From Gamarada debralockiae (lineage: Eukaryota; Ascomycota; Leotiomycetes; Helotiales; Hyphodiscaceae), in NCBI GenBank assembly GCA_002803225.1, contig NXFV01001650.1, positions 1-64,000 on the forward strand: 64,000 bases of DNA, read 5' to 3'. Below, piece by piece: positions 50,440 through 60,844 of this stretch. Below the pieces are notes generated by a model that made no database searches, had not been told where the DNA came from, and saw only the letters and a list, made by a program, of their open reading frames with translations. How positions within the stretch are numbered: position 1 is the first letter of the stretch; each line of letters starts with the position of its first letter. The position numbers were made by a program, and so were the translations under genes.

Positions 50440-52935
50440 ACCCCTGCCTACCGGCCGACCACTCCTTCTGCAGACGGTAGCGTCCCATAGCCATCTTCTT
50501 CGCTAGCTGCAGGCCGTCTGGATCTGGCCCGTCGTCCCGCTACTGCTTCCCTGCCGGCCCTAGGAGTGTATCAAGCCCCCACAAGTCCTTCCATAACGTC
50601 AAGGCGCGCAGGTTCCGGCGGATAAGGTCGTCCCAGACGTTGCCGCAGTTGGCATTATACTGGTTCGCGTAGGCGCGGTTCACCGTCCGCGTGCTGTGGT
50701 TCCGCTGCTTCGTCATCGCTCGAATGTCAGCATCAGTCTCCTCGGCGTCTTCGTTAGCCCTGTCTGTCTCGACCTTGAAGCACCCCACGTCGGCCGTATA
50801 CTTGGTCTTGATGATGCTGACCGTCACCTGCCGCCAGTTTGCGATGTGCAGCTCAGGAGCAAGCGCCCGGGCACACGCCTGGTTCATACACCGCGTCAGC
50901 CGGTTGTCAGCCCAGACCCAGCCGTCCTTCCACTACAGGTACAGGGCCATAACGGCATACGGGGCGGTGTGGTGGAGGAAGACCTGCCGCAGCGGTGCGA
51001 CGTAGACGAGGTAGTCCAACAGGAGGTCCCCGATCGTGCCAGGCAGGAAGCAAATGTTGTCCTTGAACCGGCCCGTCTGCTGCTGGCCCTTGTGGTATGT
51101 CGTATGGAGCATGACAAGCCTGTGCTTGATACAGAGGCTCCGCCGGCGCTGGGTGTTACACCAGGTGACGGAGAACTGCTCACTCTCGCGCAGGAGCTGG
51201 CCCAAGCCCATGTGGGCGAGGACTGAGATCTGCTTCAGGAACTTGTCCGCGACGGCCCCGTACTAGGCAAGGGCTTCGCGCGCCAGCTCTTCGCCCCGTC
51301 GGCAGCCGTGTCCAGGAAGGAGTCCCGCAGCGGCTTTGAGTCCTGGATCACTGCTCGCAAGGCCCCGGCCACGGGCTTCAGGAGCTCGGCAGTCTCCCGG
51401 TGCTAGCCGAACTAGCCGAACGCATTGGCGTCCAGGTTATCCCTCAGCGCCCACGCCCGCATCCGGGGCGGGTTCGGCGCGCCAAACATGAGCTCGTCAT
51501 AGAGCAGGCGCTGCGCTTGCTGGAATTCGGCGAGAAGGAGCCGCGGCACGTCGTCTATGTGCAGGTCAGTATCCCCATAGGTCAGGATCTTCTCGTCCAG
51601 GTCCCACTCCGCCTGGTGCAACCCAAAGCCTCCTTTGAGACCGTGAACAGCAGCAGCCGCCAGCCAAGGATCTCGCCTATCGGAGTCTCGGTGTCCGGCC
51701 GCAGGAACCGCTCACAGTACTGCCTGATGCGCTCGAGCGTGCCACCGAGCTCCTCCTTCTTCAGAGAGACGCTCGTGTAGAAGATGATCAGCTGCGCCAC
51801 TCAGATCATGCCAAAGAGGCAGCTGTTGTAGTTACCCGGCTCCTTCTACGTCTTGGTGTGCGGTTTGACGCTGAGCATGCCGCAGAAGCTTTGCAGCGGG
51901 GAGCTGTACCGGCGGGCCCGAGCTCGTGGCAGATCAGCGCCATCGAGAGGACCAACAGGACGTCTCTCAGCGCCGGCCGGTCCTGGCAGCGGCGCTCGTG
52001 AGGGCTGTGTCCCACGCCTTTGCCTGCCCTCTGGTAAGCTCGATCGAGTCCTCGGCCGTCTGCTGCTGCTCGTCCCCATCGGTCCGCATGAAGTGGCAGC
52101 CGCGGTGGACAACGCGGTAGCAGTAGGTCAGGAGCTGCTTCCAGTAGCCGAAGTTGGTCTTGAGCGTGTCTGGCCCTTCTTTGGGTCAAAGCCCCGCGCC
52201 TTTCCTGTTGCGGCCACGTGGAAGCGGCTCAGCGCCAGCTGCCGCGGCCAGGTCAGCATGCAGTCGGGGCCGTCGAAGCACTAGCGGTGCGCCTTTGTGA
52301 AGATCTCGTCCGTGACCTCGAGTATAAGGAACAGCTCGGGCTCGCTGTCGGCATTCTTGGGCAGCGCAAACGAGGCCTGCATCTCGTCCTTCCCCAGGAC
52401 CCGCGTGTGTTCCTCGATGCCCGTCCGTCTTAGCCACGGCACTACGGCCGATCGGTGGCTGTCGAACCGGTGGACGAGATTGGCGTCTGCCCTGGCGTCC
52501 TTTTCTGCTACGGCCACGTTCTCGTCGAGCAGCTTAAAGAAATCTTGCTCTCCTGAGTCTAAGCCATCTACAAGAGGATGTTCAGAGCTCTCTCTAGCCA
52601 CCTCTCCTCTGCTGCAAAAAACCGGACGAGGTGGGTCTCGGCAAGGAAGGTCTGCAGCTTGCACGTCCGCCAAAGGGGGCTCTTCTTGTGCAATGCCGGC
52701 TTCTGCTGGTGCACCTTTGACACGTGCAGCGGAGGCTCTGCATGAGGCCCGCCAAGCATGTCAGGCATTGGAAGCCGCCCAGGAGCTGCAAGCCCGTAAC
52801 TGCCTGGCTAGGCACGGGCACCTGCTCTGGGGCCAGCAGGTTGTAGCTGCCGAAGAGCTCGACCAGGCCCTTGAGCGGCGCGCCCCCCAGGCACTGGCCT
52901 GTGCGGGCGCTCTGATCCAGAGTCATTTCGCTTAG
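50440..52935 (-). pseudogene. RecQ/telomere-linked-helicase-like relic
   Basis: Pieces in all three minus frames assemble into one ordered protein-like path: VVPWLRRTGIEEHTRVLGKDEMQ, CFDGPDCMLTWPRQLALSRFH, FGYWKQLLTYCYRV, GEILGWRLLLF, LLLAEFQQAQRLLYDELM, WCNTQRRRSL, DLLLDYLVYVAPLRQVF, DIRAMTKQRNHSTRTVNRAYANQ, and NVWDDLIRRNLRALTLWKDLWG. From memory this matches the long region next to the helicase in fungal RecQ-like, often subtelomeric, proteins; the helicase domain itself is missing at the downstream end. Stops interrupt it at 52281-52283 (TAG where Trp is expected), 51801-51803 (TGA, also Trp), near 51405-51420, 51245, 50937 and 50540, plus frameshifts. The segment is clearly GC-richer than its neighbours. 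Family assignment is moderate, pseudogene status strong. Confidence 0.65.
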
Positions 52936-53074
52936 GGACGCACATAGGGCGCTGCAATAGGGGCTATCGCGCGGGGTGTAGCAATTAACATATGTAATCA
53001 GAGTGAGTTGGAAGTTCAGTTATTTAGAAGATAGAGAATAGGGTAAGATTGACTGTGAATGATTCTATAACAAC

Positions 53075-54784
53075 TCATTCAGGCTTCTTTCCGTAAACAA
53101 CGTAGCTGAAAAATCAATTAGCAAATGGCCTGCACCAAAACCGATACTAAAAGCTTGATCTTGAACCTCTTCCTCAAGGCACAGCTCAAACCCTGTACTG
53201 AAAACGCAAAGGATGAGATAGAACTCACATAGGCCAGTACGCATGAATTCTAGGATTCTTCATGTCCTTCCTAACATCTACCAGGAAAACCTCCACGTCC
53301 TGGGGTGACCAACCAAGTCCACGACCAAATAAAGCAGTGGTCATTCCAGACAGGCTAGTGACAGTGGCTTCATGACTCCACAGGCCTAGACATATTAGCT
53401 TCAGAACAAATCAGAAAATAGTACATACCGATCTCCTTCATCCTCTTATCAGCTGGCCACTTATTCATTGGCCATTTATAAACGACTTGCACAACATCCA
53501 CATAGCCAGCCTCTTCCATGTTCTTCTTGACGGTCAGAGCTGAATCCAATGGCACTCCAAGCTTGATACTAGATTCGAGGAAAAAATTACCCCACTTTTC
53601 CAATGCTGTGCCTTTGAGAGTATCATCTTGGCATTGAGGAGGTGACAGAATATCCTGAACTTCCAGGTACCCACCAGGATTTGTGTGGCTAGTAATATAT
53701 TTATCAGCGGATTCCCAGAGAAAATGAAAGGGAAGCTGCAAAATAGAAAACTTAGTCGTACTCAAAACACTGTTGAATGTATGCTCTCCAATCACCGAAT
53801 GAACCAGTCATCATACGGCTGAAGATGAAATCAAACCCTTTTGCGTAGGACCAAGGCGTCTCTGCGTCGTCGACCTCAAATTGGACGTTTGGCGGCACAC
53901 TAGGTAAATTTTTAAGTACTGACATAATCAAAGAAGATGGAAGTTGCTTACAATAACGGCTGGATTGGGCTGACATCAATACCCAATACCTTCATTGTAG
54001 TTAGTACAGATCCCTCTGGTATAAGTCTAAAATACCTCTGCTTCGGGATGCTCATCCGCTGTACTCATGTCATTAATCTTCCAAAGAAAGACAGAGTCTT
54101 CAGGCGGACGTACCATAGTCAATCGCCCATATGCCAGTTCCAGTTCCAACGTCAAGGACGCGAAGGGTTTTCTTTTGGTCAATAGGTGCAGTAAAGAGCT
54201 TGCCATTCAACGTCATTTGGAACAAATGATGTTGCAAGTCTGAGATTTCTGGTCAGTTCTATAATTTTCTAGCTCAGTCACAAGTTATAAATACCCAATC
54301 GATTTTTTTCATCCTAGGTAGTCATTAGAACAGAAAATTAAGGCACGAGAGGAATCTACCTCGTCATTTGGCAACCAATACACTGAGATGTGTCAGCAAG
54401 GAAAGCAAAAGAAAGTTGATTAGTACATACTGCGATCTCCGTAAGCATTGTATGTTCTCCCATTCTCCTCGCGAAACTTATATATGGAGGAAGTAATTGA
54501 AGTTGTAGAGCTGAAGTCGGATTCCTACAACCGAAATGCATATTAGCTCTGTTACTTGCTAAACAAGCAGGTGAATGGGCAACAATTTTTACCTCCCCAA
54601 TGGCAGAATCTCCATCGTTGAACTAAGGTGATGTTAGTCGGAAGGTCATAATCGCCTCAGAAGTTCAGGGGCAACGAACACCTTCATCCACAGCAATACT
54701 TTGCGTTGCAATTGGAGCAGGCTGAGCAGCTGGGGTATCTCCAGCCTCGGATGTGGGATTTTCTGAACCTTCTGTATGTGACAT
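53075..54784 (-). CDS. LaeA-like SAM-dependent methyltransferase
   Basis: LaeA-type methyltransferases regulate or tailor secondary metabolism. The deduced model has 12 exons: 54784-54680, 54622-54593, 54524-54431, 54382-54360, 54313-54295, 54239-54114, 54058-54036, 53989-53952, 53899-53762, 53688-53429, 53385-53229 and 53105-53075, giving 347 aa. Several exons are only 19-38 nt. Family blocks read in order: DFSSTTSITSSIYKFREENGRTYNAY, LPNDEDEKNRLDLQHH, the SAM motif I LDVGTGTGIWAIDYADEHP, QFEVDDAETPWSY, GGYLEVQDI, GMTTALFGRGLGWSPQDVEVF and the closing YVVYGKKPE. The first donor (GGT followed by gttcgt) is unusual and least certain. It shares a 494-bp gap with the divergent P450 gene. Confidence 0.85.
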
Positions 54785-55278
54785 TTGGCTTTTTACAGCA
54801 CGGCTTGGTCTATATTGTGGGGGGTGCGTGACTCTGTTGTAACTGTTCAGCAAAGCAGTGTTTGTGCTAGCCAGCTGGCAGAGTAGCAGACGGGGTTCTT
54901 TATGCGTGCAAAGTTCTCCGCCGGCGTCAATAATTGTTGTTTCTAGAAATACAGTGAACGCTGCATTGATTGTGATAACCACCGCAGACCGCATATGAAA
55001 TGATGCGGAGGAGTGTCTCAAACTGCGAGCGCTAACCAGAAGTGGCCGCCGTGCATGCACGACCCCCGCCGGAATATGGGATGCCATCCGAAGCGAAGGA
55101 GTGGGGCCGCTGAACCCTAAAGACTGTCACACACCTTCCCCCCGCGGAAATCAAACATCGATTCCTTGAAACTCGCTTCTCACATCTTTGGAGTGTTCAC
55201 ACCCAGGCAAGTAGAAGAGACACGTCGCTACCACAACTGCGGGTCTGAGAATAAAGGCGCAAGAACCCAACTGCGAAC
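54785..55278. promoter_or_regulatory. Bidirectional promoter of methyltransferase and P450 genes
   Basis: Only 494 bp separate the two opposite start codons, so regulation may be shared. It has no clear TATA box. GC-rich blocks (CCGCCGGCG-like, near 54915-54925, and CCCCGCCGG near 55066) might bind zinc-cluster regulators, but no defined site is claimed. Confidence 0.35.
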
Positions 55279-57038
55279 ATGTCTCCGGGACCTTTCACCG
55301 TGACGTTGGTGTTGGTCAATGTGCTTATCGTTATCGCACTCGCGCTGAGAACTCGTACTTGGCTTCGACTCCGACACATTCCAGGACCACCGATCGCCGG
55401 AGTCACAGAGTTTTGGCTCTTGCGAAAAACCTTGGGTGGTCGGTGCCATATAGACACATTTGAGGCATGCAAAAAATATGGTACAATAGATACTGCGTGG
55501 TCAATGAAGAAATGCAGGCGCTGATCGTCAAACCAGGCTCTCTCGTACGAATTGGTCCAAATCACCTCATTACCGACGATCCCGAAGTTTGGAGGAAGAT
55601 GTCCGCTGTCCGTTCGCCATATTGTCGTTCTATTTGGTATGACGGCTTGCGTCTTGAGCATGACTATTTCAATGTAGTTTCTGAGAGGGACGAGAGCCGA
55701 CACAATGACCTTCGAGCCAAAATGGGAGCAGGAGTAAGTCAACAAAGTTGATATCTTGTTCAGCAAGAAATACTCACCAGATCAAGTATTCAGGGAAGGA
55801 AAACGAAGGTCTTGAGCAGTCCATCGATACAAATGTTGCAAACCTCGTTCGGCTTTTGGAATCAAAATACATCTCGACCAATACAGAGTATAAACCAGTT
55901 GATTTTGCACTAAAGGCACAGTTCTTCACTCTCGATGTTATTTCAGACATTGCGCTTGGAAAAACGTTTGGAAACCTCAATGCCGATAAAGACACTTCCT
56001 CCTTAATCAAAACATCTGAGGAAACCCTTCCAATGATTGTTCTTCTAGGGGCATTCCCCTGGCTAGCGAACGTCTTTTTCGCATACCCTTTCAAACTCCT
56101 TCTCCCATCTGACAAAGATACCGTCGGATTAGGGAAGATGATCGGGTTCGTTGTTTCATTTCCCCTCTCATCAAGACCAGCTTAGTCTGACATGTGTCTT
56201 CCTCACTAGAATTGCGAAGGAAGTTGCAGCACAGAGATTTGGTCCAGACAAGAAAGTCAAGAATGATATGGTTGGCTCTTTCGTTCGTCATGGGCTGACG
56301 CAAAGAGAAGTTCGGGGCGAAATCCTCATGCAACTGTAGTCCAGTCCCTTTTAACAATGAGACACGCACTAACTATAGTCTCAGTTTTGCCGGTTCAGAT
56401 ACGTCAGCAGCTGCAATACGTGCTACTCTCCTATATATAATTACTAATTCGCACGTTCAATCAACTTTGCTTGAAGAAATAAGGAACGCATCGATTTCAA
56501 ACCCTATTACAGACGTGGAGGCACGTAAGCTACCCTACCTTCAGGCAGTTATTAAAGAGGGTCTGCGTATTTACCCACCCGCCACTGGACTTATGTCTAA
56601 AAAAGTCCCTGCTGGCGGTGATACAGTCAAGGGCTTTTATGTGCCCGAGGGAACAGGGATCGGATGGTCTACGTTTGGCTTGATGCGGAATGTGAAGATT
56701 TGGGGTGATGATGCAGATGTATTCCGTCCAGAGCGCTGGTTCGAAGGTACCCCAGAAGAGATTCGGAAGAAGGAGATAGATATGGAGTTAGTGTTTGGTT
56801 ACGGAAAGTATCAGTGTCTTGGCAAGAATATTGCATATCTTGAGCTAAATAAGGTTTTTGTTGAGGCAAGTACCTTCGAATCCGTCTCTAGTATACGAGT
56901 AACGTTCGGTTTTAGCTCTTGCGTAACTTCGAATTCACAATTATAGACCCAGCGGAGCCATGGAAATCGTTTAATGCAGGTCTCTGGCTTCACAGTAATA
57001 TGTGGATGAAAGTCACAAAGCGCGAGCCAAGACTTTAA
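55279..57038 (+). CDS. Cytochrome P450 monooxygenase
   Basis: A membrane-anchored haem-thiolate oxidase, probably microsomal. Six exons (55279-55480, 55537-55733, 55787-56145, 56210-56335, 56385-56865, 56916-57038) give 495 aa. Residues about 6-23 form the N-terminal anchor, then the proline-rich hinge HIPGPP. Core motifs: I-helix FAGSDTSAAAI, K-helix EGLR, the PERW block FRPERWFEG, and the haem loop FGYGKYQCLGKNIA with its cysteine near residue 439. The last intron starts with GC instead of GT (gcaagt at 56866) and both flanking exons fit the family, so it is taken as a GC-AG intron. Pisatin-demethylase-like (CYP57-type) P450s look closest, but the substrate is unknown. Confidence 0.9.
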
Positions 57039-57870
57039 GTTCGTTTACGAATGTATCTCCGTGCACGCGTGAGGGACGCGTCAGAAACCTCGTGGGTTAT
57101 GTAGTAGAAATAGTTTTCTATCTATTTAAAATTATATTTTGTGAATTATTTTGATATGGAACCCACTCCTGACCTATTTCTTGCACGTCTCCGGCTCTAT
57201 ATACAGTACAATCGGTTCCCATAAATGTTCGTCACGTGATATCTCATACCTAGATCTTTAAATACATATAGCAGAGGGGATTTAGGATCCTGTAGAAACT
57301 GCCTTTATTCAAGAATAATAAGCTAAGGAGAGAAGGGAAGAGGACGGGACTATAGTCATGTCTCAAATACGCAAGGCCTGTCACGTGCTGCTCTCAGAGA
57401 GCGTCAGAGAGGTACAGTTTAGGTGCAGGACAAGTCAGGGGGTGGTGGTGGCTACAGAGAGAATTCAGCCTTACGTGAGGAACTCGCTGGAGTTTTCGAG
57501 TGTTGTCAGAAGGTTAGAGCGATTGTGGCAATAGTGACAGTATAAAGTGGACACACTGACTTTCAGTTCCCACACTCTCTCCTCTTTTCTACTGTATTTC
57601 GTGTAATAATTCTTTATAATTTCATACTCAAATATAGCTTTGGAAGCAGATTCATCGCTTTTGACAAGCTCAATTCCTTAGGAATCAATTTAGTTGATTG
57701 ATACTGCTTCTTATAGTAAGCAGCGTAGTACGGTCGATCGCGAGCGAGCGATGCTTTAGGATATAAAAGCCTGTAAGGAATCACTAGACTCACTTCCTTA
57801 GGGATTGCGCTATTACGCTAATATTATAGGGGATAAGCACTATAAGCAATATCCTATTATAGGGCAGATA
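57039..57870. other. AT-rich, gene-free stretch
   Basis: P450 3' flank followed by AT-rich DNA with many stops. On the minus strand near 57345-57320 the sequence CTTCTCTCCTTAGCTTATTATTC resembles blocks at about 1163-1195 and 4423-4450, perhaps old terminal-repeat debris. The 57560-57660 part has a TATAAA (57541) plus pyrimidine tract, but no coding frame follows. Confidence 0.45.
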
Positions 57871-58145
57871 CGAAGGCGGCGGGCATTGAAATCAGGTGAC
57901 GTCTGAGTGAGAGCTTAAAACACCAAAATCTCTATATTTTCAAACTTCTATATAAAATCACCTTAACATAAGAAATTCTTAATTAAGGGCTTATAAGATA
58001 GAGGAGAAGCAGCTCTATTATTATATATAAATTTTAAGAAAATTGAACTTAGGGAATATTTATCATCATGACAAAAGATAAGGAGTTGTGCGTGGCATTT
58101 ATACCTTTAATTAATTCCGCCCGATTTCAATGCCCGCCGCCTTCG
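57871..58145. mobile_element. MITE, Tc1/mariner-type, with 23-bp TIRs
   Basis: Perfect 23-bp inverted repeats (57871-57893 and 58123-58145), beginning CGAAGGCGGCGGGCATTGAA, enclose a 275-bp AT-rich interior with no coding capacity. The ends are flanked on both sides by TA, the target duplication of Tc1/mariner elements. The GC-rich TIRs stand out sharply from the AT-rich surroundings. Family assignment rests on TA duplication and small size; an autonomous partner is not in the window. Confidence 0.8.
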
Positions 58146-58409
58146 TAAGCACCTTAATTATAATAGATTTAGTCGCGATTTATTATAAAATAGTAAGGGA
58201 TATATAAATTAAGAGAATAGGTAAGTAAGATTAAGTATAAAGGATATAGTTAAAAGTTTAAGTAAAATTAAGCCTTAAGGATACACTAAAAGCCCTATAA
58301 ATGGCTTAAAGGGTATATTTTTAGTGGTTAATACCCTATATTTTTAGGCCTCACATGCTAGAATTATAGGCATTAGGATTTTGCCGCGTTTCACCGCCGA
58401 TTAGTCCGA

Positions 58410-60844
58410 TTATCGGCCGCACTGTCCAGTATCAATACTAGCTCGTATGGAGTCTGCCTTCGACTGCATAGAAGTATAGCCCGAATCGTTCTTCTTATGC
58501 TCAATATGCTTGCCATGGCCCTCAGCCAACTGTTGTATTACAGGATGCTGAATGGAGGGAACCGGCGGCACGCCTTTGCGCGACTCCTCCGGGTGAGGCT
58601 CCTGCAACGAGTTCTTGCTAAGTTTCCGTCCCAATCTCTTGAAAAAAATTTCTGTTTTTTCAATGACACATCCTGCGCTGTGCTCTTTGCCAGGGGTGGT
58701 GTTCCCGACGTCGACGGTCGAAGTGTTGTGGGAAGCTCCCGGACTGCCTCCACGCCCGGTACAGCGGGAGCCGCCGCTAGAAGTTGCAAGCCTGTGAGGC
58801 AGGAGAGCTGTCGATGAGGAGAAGTTTGGAGTTGTGAGCATATGTTCTTGGTCGTGAGCAGCCCCGTGCATGGAAAGCTCGCAGGTAAGTATGTGAGTCC
58901 GTGGTTGCTTAGTCGTCTTTGGATCATCATCGGTGGGTTGCTGAAGATGGGTCATGAGGGTGTCTTCTCCGCCCATGAGTTGCATACTCGTTCGTTTTAT
59001 GGATCGCTCCATTGACTTGATCCTCGCCTCAAGCTCGTAGATCTTTTGGTCCTTATCTTCTGCCTCCTTGTTCATGAATTCTAGATCTTCTTTGGCTCTT
59101 TGCAATTCTACGTCTTTAGCCTTTAGCTGTCCCTTAAGGCGGGTCTCGACCGCTTTTGCAATAGGAAAACCGACAGCAGGTAGCTTTTTGTGTCGGCCTG
59201 GTCGCGGTCGTACTTGCTGATTCCCGTTGGCATCGGTAGGTCTCGAAACTGATGTGTGATTCAAGTCAAGCATTTCAGTGTCGTTGTGACAAAATCCGTC
59301 GTCGTGCTGTTCTGTGGCCCGAGTCCACCCAGCATCCTGCGATAATATGAAAGGAAGCATGGGAGAGATATCAGATTCTTGGGACGATGTCTGTTGTGTA
59401 TATCTAGTATTCGAACTGGATTGTGCGCCACCTTTGAGATGGTCGGAGATTAGCATACATAGGAAAACAAAGTATGAGAAAGACTTACGTCGCTCTACAT
59501 GTGAGGCAAAACTATTGCAGGCGATATCCCCAATATCTTCCCGCTCTAGCCCCTCACCTGTGACCGATGTGAGGCGTCCAATAATTGGACTTTGACAAGT
59601 CGGTAGGCACAAAGAGGAAGAGCAGTTCTCCGTTCCGCCACCGGCGAGAACTTGCGAGGGAGGCTCGTACTCCATAGCGGTATTCGCTTCTTCAAAATGA
59701 GTGCCTAGAACCGCATCCCCCTCTTGTAAAGCTACAAAACATCAGTCGGAGGATTCATATAACAGAAGAGGGGAGAGAGAGAGAGAGAGAGAACACACCA
59801 CCATAATTATTCGAAGCAGAATAGAGGCATTCCCACTCATGATTTGAAGTCGCGTCCCACCCCGCTGGTGCATTGTTATCTTGGCTGTTCCAATCATAGC
59901 AGTGTGTTGGACTATGACAGCTCATCTGTGGCAGGGCAGAGTCCACCGCGGGCTGGCCTCCTTCTCGGTTGGGAGTGAACATTGCTAAGTTATCATCATG
60001 CCAGGGTTCAAAAGGATCAGAACGATCGGCACTTGTGGGCATCTCAATGCGCTTGACGTCTGTTCGGAGAAATTTGGAAGGTGCTGTAGCTCCTGCATGA
60101 CCGGAACTCATCACATTTTTATGGAAGAAATTAGGCACGGAGGTGTGTGAAGTGTCAGGTCTGGTCTCAGCTGAACTGTCATCGAAGAGAGTTGGTGCTG
60201 CACTGCTGCCAGCTTTGGAGGGCTGAGGTGGCTGTGTCGCAGCTGGTATTCTAGCTGAGGGGCTTGCATCGTCCCCGGGACTACTCGGTAGCGTTGGATC
60301 ACCTTTAGTCACCTCTGTGGAGGCATTTGGGGTAGGGATCAGAGATGGTGTGCGGTTTGGAGCGTCGGCTTTCCACTTCGTGGCATATTTGTTAAAAGTG
60401 CGCTCACTACGAAGTAACGATCAGCGGATAGGTCTCATGGTTGTGGTTAGACAGTGGTTCATAGGCGACATACCATGCGTCTCGTGTAAAGAGTCTTCCT
60501 TCCAAATTCCTTCTTAGGTTCTCACTTTCTATCAATGTTTTCTCCTCCTCACTGAGACTACGTTTGAACCAGTTCTCCTTACCTTTAAGACGTCGCAGAA
60601 CAACCTTGTGCGGATAGGACTTGCACAGTCGTTCTATCTCGGGTCTGAAAAACGTGTACTCGCTGAAGATCAATGTATCCTTCAGACTCTTATTCCAATG
60701 ATGACCCGCATTCTCAAGCTTTGTCTTCCACTCATCATAGCACAGCCCCCGACCAATGTAGCCATCAATAACAGTTTCTGGCCCAGCCCGATTCGTCTGC
60801 CTAATTTTGCTTGATGATACATCTGTATAGGCGCCATTTGACAT
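58410..60844 (-). CDS. Unrecognised 746-aa coiled-coil protein
   Basis: Function not recognised. Four exons (60844-60474, 60406-59802, 59731-59489, 59431-58410) join in frame to 746 aa. The N-terminal 140 residues are globular-looking and charged (GLCYDEWKTKLENAGHHWNKSLKDTLIFSEYTFFRPEIERLCKSYP), then FNKYATKWKADAPNRTP. The middle is Ser/Pro/Asp-rich and probably disordered. A basic RPRPGRHKKL stretch precedes a clear coiled coil (VETRLKGQLKAKDVELQRAKEDLEFMNKEAEDKDQKIYELEARIKSM). The C-terminal part is Ser/Gly/His-rich with another basic patch. The second intron contains a (GA)n run (about 59773-59792). The 57-nt third intron is a multiple of three and stays open if retained. Basic region plus coiled coil recalls DNA-binding or scaffold proteins, without a true bZIP signature. 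Confidence 0.68.

Noticed and set aside
57379..57660. Possible solo LTR starting TGTCACG
   Set aside because: No matching terminal CA with a target duplication could be found.
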